Below are positions 17,605 through 28,128 of a DNA stretch of 64,000 bases, one piece after another. Within the stretch, counting starts at the first letter, position 1; the number at the start of each line of letters is the position of its first letter. The stretch is from Pedobacter sp. BAL39 (GTDB lineage: Bacteria > Bacteroidota > Bacteroidia > Sphingobacteriales > Sphingobacteriaceae). Both the position numbers and the translations under genes were made by a program. The DNA lies in the NCBI RefSeq assembly GCF_000170795.1, contig NZ_ABCM01000003.1, forward strand, positions 310,001-374,000, in the 5' to 3' direction. The notes below the pieces were generated by a model. The model did no database searches and was not told the DNA's origin. It saw only the letters and a list, made by a program, of their open reading frames with translations.

Positions 17605-17678
17605 TTGATCACAAATCTCCCCAATTTTAATACGTTGGGGGTATATGGATTACGGAGATTGCAACCAATATTACTTAT
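17605..17678 (-). promoter_or_regulatory. Conserved promoter/operator, copy in front of flavodoxin gene
   Basis: Read on the minus strand: ATAAGTAATATTGGT (17664-17678), AATC then TATAC (17641-17651), 21 bases, then GAGATTTGTGATCAA (17605-17619), ending 12 bases before the flavodoxin ATG. The same order and spacing occur at 21101-21175. It overlaps the stop codon of the preceding hydrolase gene, so the operon probably has a second regulated start here. Confidence 0.65.
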
Positions 17679-18759
17679 CCAGCCCTTTTTCCTTTAGCCA
17701 GGCAGATAGGACATCCGCAATCTGGATGTTGTTAAGGTCAGAGAACGCAAAATGGGTATTGCCCTTTATTCCCATCTCCGGAAAATGCACCACTTTGGCA
17801 TCCCCACCATATTTATTGATGGTTGCAGCCCAGATCCTGGCCATCTCGAGACCCGAACGCCAATGATCACTATTCCATTCCGAGGTAGGTTTTTTAGCGA
17901 TGTTGTCACCATAATAGATGATGATTGGCAGGCTGGTCAATTTTTTAAAATCATCTAAAGGAATTTCGGTACCTGCCAGTTCGCCAAACAATCCGGAGGA
18001 TTTGATTGGTTTAGGCAGTTCATTTTTTGGGAATACGAAACCACTATATGGTTCATAGGCCACTATGCCCTTCACATTTTTATTTTGTATTGCCGTTGAC
18101 CAGCCGGGGCCGCCGCCCTGGGAATGCGTGACCAATATGCCTTCGCCGATTTTATCAAACAGGCTGGATACGGCCCCAGTAACAACCTTGCCGTCAAAGG
18201 GACCTGTATTTGGGGTCATCTGGCGGTAGAATTGCTCTACTGATGCGCGATCTTTTGGAAATTGTACGCCAGGAAAATAGTCCGGATAGTTGCCAATCCT
18301 GAACTGGCTGAACCAGAACTGTTCATCAGCAATAGGAGAGACGGTGGCTGCGGCCATACTTTTTCCCGCTTCGCCGCGACGCGGCTGGTCAAGTAGGTAT
18401 ACAGCGTAACCTTTGCGAAGGAATATATTCTGAAATCCCTCACGCCCGTCGGGAGTGGTCTCCCATGTTTTCTTGGACTGACCGGCGCCGTGGAGAAACA
18501 CCAGCGGGTATTTTCTTTGCTGATCAGGAATCTGATAGAAAACGTAGGCATGGTCGCCATGAAAAGTCTGACCCGCAGAATCAAGCGCATTTCCAATTTT
18601 GAACTCCCCGGGTACCGTCTTTTTAGTACCCCCGACAGAAAAGCTGCCCTGATCTTTGATCATCAAAGACCGGGGCAGTTCATTTTGTTTATTCGGCTTA
18701 CAGGATAAAAAAGCGAAGAGAACAATGAAAGCGAGATATAGTGAATTACTTTTTGCCAT
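17671..18759 (-). CDS. Alpha/beta hydrolase lipoprotein (esterase-like)
   Basis: 362 residues. Lipobox F-L-S-C (Cys20). The hydrolase fold has L-V-F-L-H-G-A-G-Q-S (oxyanion loop near residue 90) and the nucleophile elbow T-H-S-Q-G-G (Ser213), with a likely His near G-N-T-H-F-A-F at the C terminus. The long insert between residues 130 and 200 resembles a lid. It overlaps the upstream cupin gene by 14 bases and so is translationally coupled. Unlike the second hydrolase of this cluster (Cys nucleophile) it uses Ser. The natural substrate is unknown. Confidence 0.8.
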   Translation of the reverse strand: MAKSNSLYLAFIVLFAFLSCKPNKQNELPRSLMIKDQGSFSVGGTKKTVPGEFKIGNALDSAGQTFHGDHAYVFYQIPDQQRKYPLVFLHGAGQSKKTWETTPDGREGFQNIFLRKGYAVYLLDQPRRGEAGKSMAAATVSPIADEQFWFSQFRIGNYPDYFPGVQFPKDRASVEQFYRQMTPNTGPFDGKVVTGAVSSLFDKIGEGILVTHSQGGGPGWSTAIQNKNVKGIVAYEPYSGFVFPKNELPKPIKSSGLFGELAGTEIPLDDFKKLTSLPIIIYYGDNIAKKPTSEWNSDHWRSGLEMARIWAATINKYGGDAKVVHFPEMGIKGNTHFAFSDLNNIQIADVLSAWLKEKGLDK

Positions 18760-19201
18760 AATACTCTTCGTCAGATACCTTTTTCAACCAGATGGTTTTT
18801 CCCTTTGCCGAAGGAGAGGTGGCAATGTAGGTTACGCCTGTTTTTGGGGTCGCACCATGCCAGTGTTCTACACCTGGCATACACTTGATCACCTCACCCT
18901 TTTTAATGGTTCTTTTTTCCTTACCTTTTTCCTGATAATAACCCTCACCTTCGGTTACGATCAGAATTTGACCACCCGGGTGAATGTGCCAGTTCAAGCG
19001 TGCATCCGGATCGGATATTGCAACAGAAGTGCCATAGGAAAATACGCTGTCGGGGGCGTTCAGCTCGGTAAGCCAAACATTGCCCGTATGATGCACATTC
19101 GGAGATTTTTCTCCTTTTGGAAAGATAGGACTATCCTGTGCCATGGACTTTTGGGTCATAAAACCTCCCAGAAGGCCCATCAATAACATTAACTTTTTCA
19201 T
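18746..19201 (-). CDS. Secreted cupin-domain protein
   Basis: 151 residues: signal peptide (cleaved after S-M-A-Q) and one cupin barrel with N-W-H-I-H-P-G-G-Q and E-H-W-H-G-A motifs, the same metal-site pattern as the lipoprotein cupin at 14630 (shared F-P-K-G-E-K, G-Y-Y-Q-E-K-G-K). The two are paralogs at opposite ends of one operon, one soluble and one lipid-anchored. Relatives are annotated as CMD-associated cupins or mandelonitrile-lyase-like. Function remains unproven. Confidence 0.82.
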   Translation of the reverse strand: MKKLMLLMGLLGGFMTQKSMAQDSPIFPKGEKSPNVHHTGNVWLTELNAPDSVFSYGTSVAISDPDARLNWHIHPGGQILIVTEGEGYYQEKGKEKRTIKKGEVIKCMPGVEHWHGATPKTGVTYIATSPSAKGKTIWLKKVSDEEYYGKK

Positions 19202-19224
19202 ATCTCGATGATTTATAGTTTGAA

Positions 19225-20220
<996 letters not shown>

Positions 20221-20223
20221 TTA

Positions 20224-21087
<864 letters not shown>

Positions 21088-21100
21088 TTATTCTGAAATA

Positions 21101-21175
21101 TTGATTACAAATATCAGCCGCAGATGGAGGTTTCGAAGTATACAGATTCCTGCTTTTACTACCAATATTACTTAT
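21101..21175 (-). promoter_or_regulatory. Conserved promoter/operator, copy in front of the reductase operon
   Basis: On the minus strand: ATAAGTAATATTGGT (21161-21175), AATC and TATAC (21138-21148), 22 bases, GATATTTGTAATCAA (21101-21115), then 25 bases to the reductase ATG. The blocks match the copy at 17605-17678 in order and spacing (29 of 38 bases identical in the upstream part). The adjacent divergent AraC protein is the natural candidate to bind it. Confidence 0.65.
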
Positions 21176-21212
21176 TGGGCAAATCCAGGTATCATAACAC
21201 TTTTGAAATCAT

Positions 21213-21220
21213 TAAGTTTG
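21213..21220 (+). promoter_or_regulatory. -7 box of the AraC gene
   Basis: TAAGTTTG matches the Bacteroidota -7 consensus TAnnTTTG and lies 21 bases before the ATG at 21242. Transcription from here would start near 21226, after the in-frame ATG at 21224, which favours 21242 as the start codon. I see no good -33 TTTG at the usual distance. Confidence 0.45.
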
Positions 21221-21241
21221 TTTATGCAAATCACGAGCGCT

Positions 21242-22138
21242 ATGGAAAAGGAATATAACTTCAAGACAATCAGTGAGTATAACGAATTCAATAATCATGA
21301 GACCCATCATCCGTTGGTCAGCGTGATCGACTTTTCGAAAGCTAAGGAGCGCTCGGGAAGTAAGATGGATTTTGAGCTTTACTGTATATTTTTAAAGGAT
21401 GTGAAATGTGGCGACCTCAAGTACGGGCGTCAGTATTATGACTACCAGGAGGGCACATTGGTTTTTATCTCCCCCGGGCAAACCGTGGATGTAGAAAATA
21501 AGGTAGATGTCTATCAACCAATGGGGCACGGGCTTGTATTTCATCCTGACCTGATCCGGGGTACCTCGCTGGGCAAACTATTGGGCGATTATCATTTTTT
21601 CAGCTACCATACCAGTGAGGCCTTGCACCTTTCCTCAAATGAGCGAAAGCTGGTATTGGATCTTTTTGCAAAGATCGATGCCGAGCTGCGCAATTCAATC
21701 GATAAGCATAGCAAGAAACTGATTGCATCTACTATAGAACTGTTGCTGAATTATTGCGACCGTTTTTATGACAGGCAGTTCATTACCAGGGATACAGCCA
21801 ATAAAGGAGTTCTGGAAAGTTTTGAGGCCTTGCTCAACAGCTACTTCTTGTCGGAAAAACCGTATTCCATCGGTCTTCCTTCAGTTGCCTATTGCGCCGA
21901 GGAACTACATTTCTCCGCAAATTATTTTGGAGACCTCATCAAGAAGGAGACTGGTAAGACAGCACAGGATTTTATACAGGAAAAAATCATCGACGTTGCC
22001 AAGGACAAAATATTTGAATCCAATAAATCTGTTAGCGAAATCGCCTATGAACTGGGCTTTAAATACCCACAGCATTTTATCCGGTTATTTAAAAAACGTG
22101 TGGGCAATACTCCGAATGAATTCCGAAGCCTGATATAA
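21242..22138 (+). CDS. AraC-family transcriptional regulator
   Basis: 298 residues from the ATG at 21242, the usual AraC length; longer starts reach back across the promoter. The N-terminal cupin-like sensor (to about 170) includes Y-D-Y-Q-E-G-T-L-V-F-I-S-P-G-Q. The C-terminal DNA-binding domain has two helix-turn-helix units: V-A-Y-C-A-E-E-L-H-F-S-A-N-Y-F and V-S-E-I-A-Y-E-L-G-F-K-Y-P-Q-H-F. It is divergent from the eight-gene operon and most likely controls it, through the duplicated element present both here and in front of the flavodoxin gene. Confidence 0.92.
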   Translation: MEKEYNFKTISEYNEFNNHETHHPLVSVIDFSKAKERSGSKMDFELYCIFLKDVKCGDLKYGRQYYDYQEGTLVFISPGQTVDVENKVDVYQPMGHGLVFHPDLIRGTSLGKLLGDYHFFSYHTSEALHLSSNERKLVLDLFAKIDAELRNSIDKHSKKLIASTIELLLNYCDRFYDRQFITRDTANKGVLESFEALLNSYFLSEKPYSIGLPSVAYCAEELHFSANYFGDLIKKETGKTAQDFIQEKIIDVAKDKIFESNKSVSEIAYELGFKYPQHFIRLFKKRVGNTPNEFRSLI

Positions 22139-22152
22139 TTGCTTTATAACGC

Positions 22153-22173
22153 CATAGATGAAAGTCATCTATG
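22153..22173. repeat. Perfect inverted repeat CATAGATGA-AAG-TCATCTATG
   Basis: Two 9-bp arms with a 3-base centre, 14 bases after the AraC stop codon and 15 bases before the second conserved element. It lacks a T-run, so an operator is as likely as a terminator. Confidence 0.45.
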
Positions 22174-22187
22174 AAAATCCCGAGACT

Positions 22188-22252
22188 ATCTATAAAATCT
22201 CTTGAACGGTCTATTATCAGAATGGAGATCAGTTTAAATGTGTTTTTTTGAT
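22188..22252 (+). promoter_or_regulatory. Conserved 65-bp upstream element, copy 2
   Basis: Same blocks as at 14007-14071: ATCTA, ACGGTCTATT (22206-22215), GTTTAAA (22232-22238) and GTGTTTTTTTGAT (22240-22252). The total length is identical, with one base shifted between the two inner gaps. It precedes the carboxylesterase fragment at 22273 and the molybdenum hydroxylase operon. Confidence 0.6.
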
Positions 22253-22272
22253 TAGGAATCAAATACAGCAGT

Positions 22273-22461
22273 ATGAAGTTACTTTTTCTCAGTTTGGCCA
22301 TATCCATTACCTTTTCGTGTTATGCACGTCAGGGCGGTCCAGTGGTGAAAACCGCTTACGGAAGTTTGAAGGGAGTAGATGATGGAGAGGTTTCAATATT
22401 CAAAGGAATTCCCTATGCTGGCCCAGACAGCAATTCTCCAGAATCAGGATTACTATATTAG
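22273..22461 (+). pseudogene. Truncated type-B carboxylesterase, N-terminal fragment
   Basis: 62 residues: a signal peptide (cleaved near S-C-Y-A-R), then T-A-Y-G-S-L-K-G-V-D-D-G and I-F-K-G-I-P-Y-A, which is the start of the carboxylesterase (PF00135) fold. Intact enzymes run to about 500 residues; here the frame ends 13 codons after this motif and the next gene starts 21 bases later. The catalytic Ser, Glu and His are all absent. It is most likely the leftover of a deletion that kept the promoter and now drives the cytochrome/hydroxylase operon. Confidence 0.7.
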
Positions 22462-22482
22462 ATTAACAACAAAACAAATCAT

Positions 22483-23136
22483 ATGATTGCCAGACCTAAA
22501 AAGAACAACAGATACAATGGCGCTTTGAGATCAGTGCTTGTGATCACAATATTGGCTTCATTTGTGTTTTTCATGGCCTTTGGGGCAGATGCTTTAACGG
22601 TTGTTGTCCATAAACCCATTGACAGCAAGCCTGTGGTGGTCAAGGACAGCGTTGCTTCGGTAGCAGCTTTCAAGCAGGTTTACTCTGTACTGATGAGTCC
22701 ACGTTGCATGAATTGTCATCCCTCAGGCGATATCCCCTTGCAGGGAGATGACAGCCACATACATTCAATGTTGCCAAAAAGAGGGGTAGATGGTAAAGGT
22801 GTTTTTGCGATGAAATGTTCAAACTGTCATCAACCGACCAATACCCCTGGACTGCATACGCCCCCAGGAAATCCCGAGTGGCATTTACCTCCTGCCAACA
22901 TGAAAATGGTTTTTCAGGGCAGGACGCAAAATCAATTGGCAAAGCAGTTGATGGATCCGAAGCAGAACGGAAACAAGGATATGAAAAAACTGATTGCCCA
23001 TGCCGATGATGGGCTTGTCCTTGCTGGTTGGAATCCTGGAGAAGGCCGCACCTTACCGCCAATTTCCCATGCAGAATTTAAAAAGGCCTGGATTACATGG
23101 CTTACCACAGGCGCTTATGCACCGGAAGAAAAATAA
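22483..23136 (+). CDS. Membrane-anchored diheme c-type cytochrome
   Basis: 217 residues. One N-terminal membrane helix (about 16-36) precedes a periplasmic domain with two heme-attachment sites, C-M-N-C-H (75-79) and C-S-N-C-H (112-116). His and Met residues around M-K-M-V-F and H-A-D-D are possible distal ligands. It lies 30 bases before a molybdenum hydroxylase large subunit, and this pairing is known for isoquinoline-oxidoreductase-like enzymes, where the cytochrome accepts electrons from the iron-sulfur subunit. A role as electron exit of that enzyme is the natural inference. Confidence 0.85.
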   Translation: MIARPKKNNRYNGALRSVLVITILASFVFFMAFGADALTVVVHKPIDSKPVVVKDSVASVAAFKQVYSVLMSPRCMNCHPSGDIPLQGDDSHIHSMLPKRGVDGKGVFAMKCSNCHQPTNTPGLHTPPGNPEWHLPPANMKMVFQGRTQNQLAKQLMDPKQNGNKDMKKLIAHADDGLVLAGWNPGEGRTLPPISHAEFKKAWITWLTTGAYAPEEK

Positions 23137-23166
23137 CCCGATCATATTATCATCAAATCTTTTGAG

Positions 23167-25425
23167 ATGGAAAACAACGAAACCCAAAACAGCAGACGTA
23201 CCTTTCTAAAAACGTCCCTTCTTGCCGGAGGAGGCCTGATGATTCATTTCAGTGGGCTGGCCAAATTTGCCTTGCCACATACGGATGAAGGAGTTCCTGC
23301 CGTGATTTTATCGGAGATCAACGGATACGTTAAAATATCCGCAGATAACATCATCACGCTTGTCTGCCCAAATCCTGAATTCGGGCAGAATGTAATGACT
23401 TCACTGCCTATGATGGTTGCAGAAGAATTGGAAGTCGATTGGACAAAGGTTGTCGTGGAGATGGGGCCTCATGACAGTGTCAAACTCGGACCTCAGTTCA
23501 CCGGGGGCAGCAATTCCATGAGAATGTACTGGAAACCTTTAAGAGAGGCGGGTGCTACTGCAAGAAACATGTTGATGCTTGCCGCTGCTGGCTCATGGAA
23601 TGTGCCTGTTGAGGAATTGACAACCAAACTTGGTGTGATCCATCATGAAAAAAGTGGTAAAAAGGCAACTTATGGCGATTTTGCGGCAAAGGCATCAGGT
23701 ATACCTGTGCCGAAAGGAGTAAAGCTCAAGAATGTAAAGGATTTTACCGTGGTGAGGAATTCACAAAAGAATGTTGAAGGAGCCAAGCTTGTTAGCGGGA
23801 AGCCTCTTTTTGGTCTTGATTATCAGCATGAAGGCATGCTGATTGCCATGATACAGCATCCGCCAGCATTTGGTATGAAGCTCAAATCTTTCGATGCCTC
23901 GGCAGCACTTAAAATGCCGGGGATCAAAGATGTTTTCAGGCAAGAACTATATGGTGATGGCTTTGAACAGGGGGGCTTTGATGTCAGAACCTTCAATGAG
24001 ATTCTTGTGGTGGTCGGTAAAACGACCTGGGAGGTAATGAACGCCCGTAAGAAATTGATCGTAGAATGGGTCCCTGCCGGTGATGTTAAGGATACAATGG
24101 CCGGTCGGGGTGGAAAAACAGAGGTAGTGGTGCCTGGAGAATTGGAAACAACTGCTGTGCAACATAGAAAGATGCTGGAATATGCAAAGAAACCGGCTCA
24201 ACAGCTAAGAAAAGATGGTGATCCGGAAACAGCGTTCAAGAACGCAGCGGAAATCATTGAGCGTACCTATAATGCTCCATTTTTGGCGCATAACTGCATG
24301 GAACCCATGAATTTCTTTGCACACGTAACCGATGAAAAAGCTTTATTGGTCGGGCCATTGCAGGCTCCGGGCTGGACAGAGCCAACGCTCATGAAAGTGT
24401 TGAATCTTCCGGCAGACAAGATCGAAATCCAGATGACCCGGATGGGAGGTGGCTTTGGCAGAAGGGCCTATGGTCATTATCTGATAGAAGCAGCACTCAT
24501 ATCCAGAAGAGCAAAAGCTCCGGTGAAGCTGATGTATAGCCGTGAGGATGATTCCACATATGGAATTTATCGTCCTATGTATACCGCAACTTACCGTGCG
24601 GCCCTGGATTCAAATAAAAAGTTGATTGCTTTTCATGTTAAGGGGGGAGGGATTCCTGAACACGCCATTCATGCAAACAGGTTTCCTGCAGGTGCAGTCG
24701 ACAACTATCTGGCCGAAGGCTGGGCAATTCCATCAAATATTACAGTAGGGGCTTTCAGGGCGCCGAGATCTAATTTCAATGCGGCAGCAGAGCAATCATT
24801 CCTTGATGAGCTGGCAGAAGCAATGGGAAAAGATCCAATTGACTTTCGTCTGGAGCTTTTACAAAGGGCGAAAGAAAATCCCGTTGGCAAGAACAATGAC
24901 TACGATGCTGACCGATATGCCGGTGTATTGAAACTGGTAAGGGAGAAATCCGGTTGGAGTGGTGTTAAAGACCCTAAATACAGCCGTGGGGTAGCTGCAT
25001 ATTTCTGTCACAATTCTTATGCTGCGCATGTGGTGGACCTGACTTTAAAAGATGGAGAGCCGTATGTGGAGCGGGTGTTCAGTGCGATTGATTGCGGGAT
25101 TGTGATCAACCCTGACGCTGCAACAAATATGGTTCAGGGCGCAGTTGTTGATGGCATAGGGAATAGCCTGTACGGGGGACTGACCCATAAAAACGGCGTG
25201 GTAGAGGAGAATAATTTCCACAAGTATCGGATCATCAGAATGCATGAAGCACCGAAAAAAGTCGATGTTTCATTTGTCAGGAATGATATTGATCCCACTG
25301 GATTAGGTGAGCCACCTTTTCCTCCGGTATTTGGGGCAGTGGCGAATGCCTTATATAAAGCCACCGGAAAGCGGCATTATCAGCAACCTTTTGCCTTGCC
25401 GAAAACAGAACCTACAAGTGTCTAA
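23167..25425 (+). CDS. Molybdopterin-binding subunit, xanthine dehydrogenase family (IorB-like)
   Basis: 752 residues. The N terminus has a twin-arginine signal (S-R-R-T-F-L-K), so the folded enzyme is exported with its cofactor. The body has the molybdenum-cofactor segments of the family: [15 protein letters not shown] and, near the C terminus, G-L-G-E-P-P-F-P-P with the catalytic Glu (about 715). It resembles the single-chain large subunit of isoquinoline 1-oxidoreductase and aldehyde-oxidising relatives, which hydroxylate N-heterocycles or aldehydes. The 2Fe-2S partner follows directly. No cofactor-synthesis genes are in the window. Confidence 0.92.
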   Translation: MENNETQNSRRTFLKTSLLAGGGLMIHFSGLAKFALPHTDEGVPAVILSEINGYVKISADNIITLVCPNPEFGQNVMTSLPMMVAEELEVDWTKVVVEMGPHDSVKLGPQFTGGSNSMRMYWKPLREAGATARNMLMLAAAGSWNVPVEELTTKLGVIHHEKSGKKATYGDFAAKASGIPVPKGVKLKNVKDFTVVRNSQKNVEGAKLVSGKPLFGLDYQHEGMLIAMIQHPPAFGMKLKSFDASAALKMPGIKDVFRQELYGDGFEQGGFDVRTFNEILVVVGKTTWEVMNARKKLIVEWVPAGDVKDTMAGRGGKTEVVVPGELETTAVQHRKMLEYAKKPAQQLRKDGDPETAFKNAAEIIERTYNAPFLAHNCMEPMNFFAHVTDEKALLVGPLQAPGWTEPTLMKVLNLPADKIEIQMTRMGGGFGRRAYGHYLIEAALISRRAKAPVKLMYSREDDSTYGIYRPMYTATYRAALDSNKKLIAFHVKGGGIPEHAIHANRFPAGAVDNYLAEGWAIPSNITVGAFRAPRSNFNAAAEQSFLDELAEAMGKDPIDFRLELLQRAKENPVGKNNDYDADRYAGVLKLVREKSGWSGVKDPKYSRGVAAYFCHNSYAAHVVDLTLKDGEPYVERVFSAIDCGIVINPDAATNMVQGAVVDGIGNSLYGGLTHKNGVVEENNFHKYRIIRMHEAPKKVDVSFVRNDIDPTGLGEPPFPPVFGAVANALYKATGKRHYQQPFALPKTEPTSV

Positions 25426-25450
25426 TTTAAACCGCGTAATTTTACCCATC

Positions 25451-25906
25451 ATGATTACATTAAATATTAATAAGAAGAACTATAAACTTGATGCTGATCC
25501 TGAGACCCCGCTCTTGTGGATACTAAGAGACCACGTTGGTCTTGTTGGAACTAAGTTCGGATGTGGAGTGGCGCAGTGCGGGGCCTGTGTTGTTCACCTG
25601 GATGGTGAAGCCGTTCGTTCCTGTGTCACGAAAGCGAGTCGCGCTCAAGGTAAAAAGGTAGTAACGATCGAAGGCTTGTCTGAAAAGAATAATCACCCCT
25701 TGCAAAAAGCATGGTTGGAACTCGACGTCTCTCAATGTGGTTATTGTCAGGCCGGACAGATAATGTCTGCCGCTGTTTTGCTCAAGGAAAACAAGAATCC
25801 GACCGATGAAGACATCAATGATGCGATGTCAGGTAACATTTGTAGGTGTGGTACCTATTTGCGTATAAGGGATGCTATTAAATTGGCCGCAAAGGAAAAC
25901 ATTTAA
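25451..25906 (+). CDS. 2Fe-2S subunit of the molybdenum hydroxylase (IorA-like)
   Basis: 151 residues from the ATG at 25451, 25 bases after the large subunit; the longer open frame only overlaps that gene. Eight cysteines bind two 2Fe-2S clusters: a plant-type set (Cys38, Cys43, Cys46, Cys58) and the C-terminal set C-G-Y-C (96, 99) with C-R-C (131, 133). Lengths and motifs match the small subunits of isoquinoline oxidoreductase and CoxS-like proteins. It has no signal peptide and presumably travels with the Tat-exported large subunit. Confidence 0.94.
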   Translation: MITLNINKKNYKLDADPETPLLWILRDHVGLVGTKFGCGVAQCGACVVHLDGEAVRSCVTKASRAQGKKVVTIEGLSEKNNHPLQKAWLELDVSQCGYCQAGQIMSAAVLLKENKNPTDEDINDAMSGNICRCGTYLRIRDAIKLAAKENI

Positions 25907-25980
25907 AATGGAGGATAAAAACTATTTGCCGTTTGACACAAATCGGAATGAGATATGATACTTCATGCGCCTGGCAGTCA

Positions 25981-27315
25981 TCACAGTTTTTGATTTTTGA
26001 TGTATTGCTGTGTTTTGATTTTCTCCCACATGATCAGTTTATCATCTATCTTGGCAAAAGCCCTGATCTCTCCATCTTGTGAAATGACCAGTCCCAGTGC
26101 CGTGGGGTGGTTCCAACAATAGGCGATCATAGATCTGTGCCTTGTGCCATAGTGCTTTGGGTCTGCCGGAGTCAGTGATTTGATGGTCGCCGTGGCGGTC
26201 GCAGAAACATGGATTTTTCTGGGCATTCGCTTGGCGCGAAGAACCGCACCGAATCCGTTGCTGACCATATCCCTGTTGAAGAGTACTACACCATCCACGC
26301 AGGTTTGAGAAGCAATAAAATTGATGGCACCGGTAATTTCATCTGCTGTCCCTGCCTTCTGAAGGAGTGCCATAGATTCCCGTTGGTACAAGGTTTTGCT
26401 GACATGTCGCTTACCTTCCCGCAGTTGAGTGGAAATTTCATTTTCTAAGACGTGGGTATCTATAGATGCTTGTGCATATGCAATCATAGCGTATATGAGC
26501 CGCTGATAATGAATCTTGTACTTAATGTCGATGTCAGGGCTCTCATCAGCAATAAGCAACGCCCCACCATGTTGATAGTTCTGGATTTTAAGCAACAGCC
26601 GCGATAGGGTCTGTATCCAAAGGTTGTCTAAAAAGTCTTCCCAGTCGCTGAAAGTCTGATTGGGATGTTGCTCTGCTAAATATTGTTTTAATGTGCGCTT
26701 CAAAAATTCCGAATTCTTCTTCAATATTTTGGCAACGGGGCCGATGGTCAGGACGTCAAGGTAGCGCTGAACCAGGATATTTTGATTGAGTGTGGCCAAT
26801 AACTCATAATCAAAAAGTATGTTTAAGGTGCCAATATCTTTAACCGAAACCTGGAAAAAGCCCGGTTGTTCGGAATCTGTATCAGATTCATAATTGAGGA
26901 AGTTCTGGTAGTGCATGGCCTGATCGATCATGCCCCAGATATATAGGCCTTTATCATCATAATAAATTGCCAGCGAAGTACTCGAAGGGTCTGCAGCTTT
27001 GGAGAGCTTTACGAGCGACTTGGTGGTGAGTGGAATGGGGCTGTCGAAGCTGATACAACTCCATCGCTCTGCAACCCTTCGTCTAGGGGGATGTGGATCC
27101 GGATTTCCCGGGTCGATAAATGTGACGGTCACTTTAATTAAGTCACTTTCCTCTTTACACATACTGGTGTAAAAAAGGCAGTCAAATAAATCATTGAGCA
27201 CGTTCAGTTCTGGGACGACCGGGCTGCGCTTGCTTCGCTTAAGTTTATCATGTACCAGGACAGCCAGATCCTGCGGTTTTGCATTTTTCAAATTATTGCA
27301 TTTGCATATTAACAA
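25981..27315 (-). CDS. DAC (DisA_N-like) domain protein with a sensor-like N-terminal region
   Basis: 444 residues. The C-terminal third has the marks of a diadenylate cyclase (DAC) domain: D-G-V-V-L-F (341-346, the DGA motif position) and G-T-R-H-R (390-394), followed by A-L-G-L-V-I-S-Q-D-G-E-I. Active DAC enzymes make c-di-AMP using the Asp of DGA and the RHR triad, which are kept here; the usual S-E-E after it is S-Q-D. The N-terminal 300 residues resemble the predicted DACNV sensor region. The frame has no ATG; TTG at 27315 or 27291 are the possible starts. It is divergent from the lipid operon at 27406. Confidence 0.7.
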   Translation of the reverse strand: MLICKCNNLKNAKPQDLAVLVHDKLKRSKRSPVVPELNVLNDLFDCLFYTSMCKEESDLIKVTVTFIDPGNPDPHPPRRRVAERWSCISFDSPIPLTTKSLVKLSKAADPSSTSLAIYYDDKGLYIWGMIDQAMHYQNFLNYESDTDSEQPGFFQVSVKDIGTLNILFDYELLATLNQNILVQRYLDVLTIGPVAKILKKNSEFLKRTLKQYLAEQHPNQTFSDWEDFLDNLWIQTLSRLLLKIQNYQHGGALLIADESPDIDIKYKIHYQRLIYAMIAYAQASIDTHVLENEISTQLREGKRHVSKTLYQRESMALLQKAGTADEITGAINFIASQTCVDGVVLFNRDMVSNGFGAVLRAKRMPRKIHVSATATATIKSLTPADPKHYGTRHRSMIAYCWNHPTALGLVISQDGEIRAFAKIDDKLIMWEKIKTQQYIKNQKL

Positions 27316-27405
27316 TCTTCTCGACAGATCGTTTGACCATGCACGAAGCTTTGTGGCCTAAAACTGCAGAAGTAAACATTTGCATGTTTTTTGTACCTTG
27401 ACAAC

Positions 27406-28128
27406 ATGCTTGAGATTATAATGAGATGGACATTTGAGACCTGGTATCATGCATTCATCGCAATGTTCATCTTTTTCAATATCCTCTACTGGGGTATAAC
27501 CTTTATTGGTTTGTACTTATTTCGGTATCTGGAAAAATATCATGGCTTGCATCAGGTAGACAACCATTTCGTAAGACCGGGGCAGCAACGCAAAGAAATC
27601 TGGCAGTCTATGAGGTCTATATTTGTTTTTAGTCTGCAGGGAATCGCGATTCAACAGGGGCTGGCTCATGGATGGTTCCAGATCAGCTACGGGTTTAACT
27701 GGTGGTTTGTCCCTCAGGTTGCATTGTTGTTTTTATGGAATGAAGTCCATTTCTATGCGGTTCATTCGTTACTGCATACCCGTTTTATGATTAAACAGGT
27801 GCATTGGGTACATCATCATTCGAAAGAACCGACGGTATATTCTACCTTTAGTTTCCACTGGATAGAGGCGTTTCTGCTGGGCACAGTGATCCTGCTGCCA
27901 TTGTTGATCTATCCTTTCCAGGCCGCCGCAATTATTTCGCTCCCGGTATTGAGCTTAATCATCAATCTATTGGGACACTGCAATTACGATTTCTTTAGCA
28001 AAAATAAGCCAGACCATGTACTTAAATTCTCGTACAGGCACAGCATGCATCATAAAGAAGGAAAAGGTAACCTTGGATTTTTATTACCTTGGCTAGACAT
28101 CCTATTTAAAACCGACAGCAGAAAATGA
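27406..28128 (+). CDS. Sterol desaturase / fatty acid hydroxylase superfamily protein
   Basis: 240 residues from the ATG at 27406 (a TTG at 27391 would add five). Several membrane helices carry the His clusters of a membrane diiron enzyme: H-F-Y-A-V-H, H-W-V-H-H-H, H-C-N-Y and H-S-M-H-H. Members hydroxylate or desaturate fatty acids, sterols or carotenoids. The gene overlaps the ketosynthase fusion gene by 4 bases (ATGA), so the two products probably act on the same lipid. Its start lies about 90 bases from that of the divergent DAC-like gene. Confidence 0.85.
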   Translation: MLEIIMRWTFETWYHAFIAMFIFFNILYWGITFIGLYLFRYLEKYHGLHQVDNHFVRPGQQRKEIWQSMRSIFVFSLQGIAIQQGLAHGWFQISYGFNWWFVPQVALLFLWNEVHFYAVHSLLHTRFMIKQVHWVHHHSKEPTVYSTFSFHWIEAFLLGTVILLPLLIYPFQAAAIISLPVLSLIINLLGHCNYDFFSKNKPDHVLKFSYRHSMHHKEGKGNLGFLLPWLDILFKTDSRK

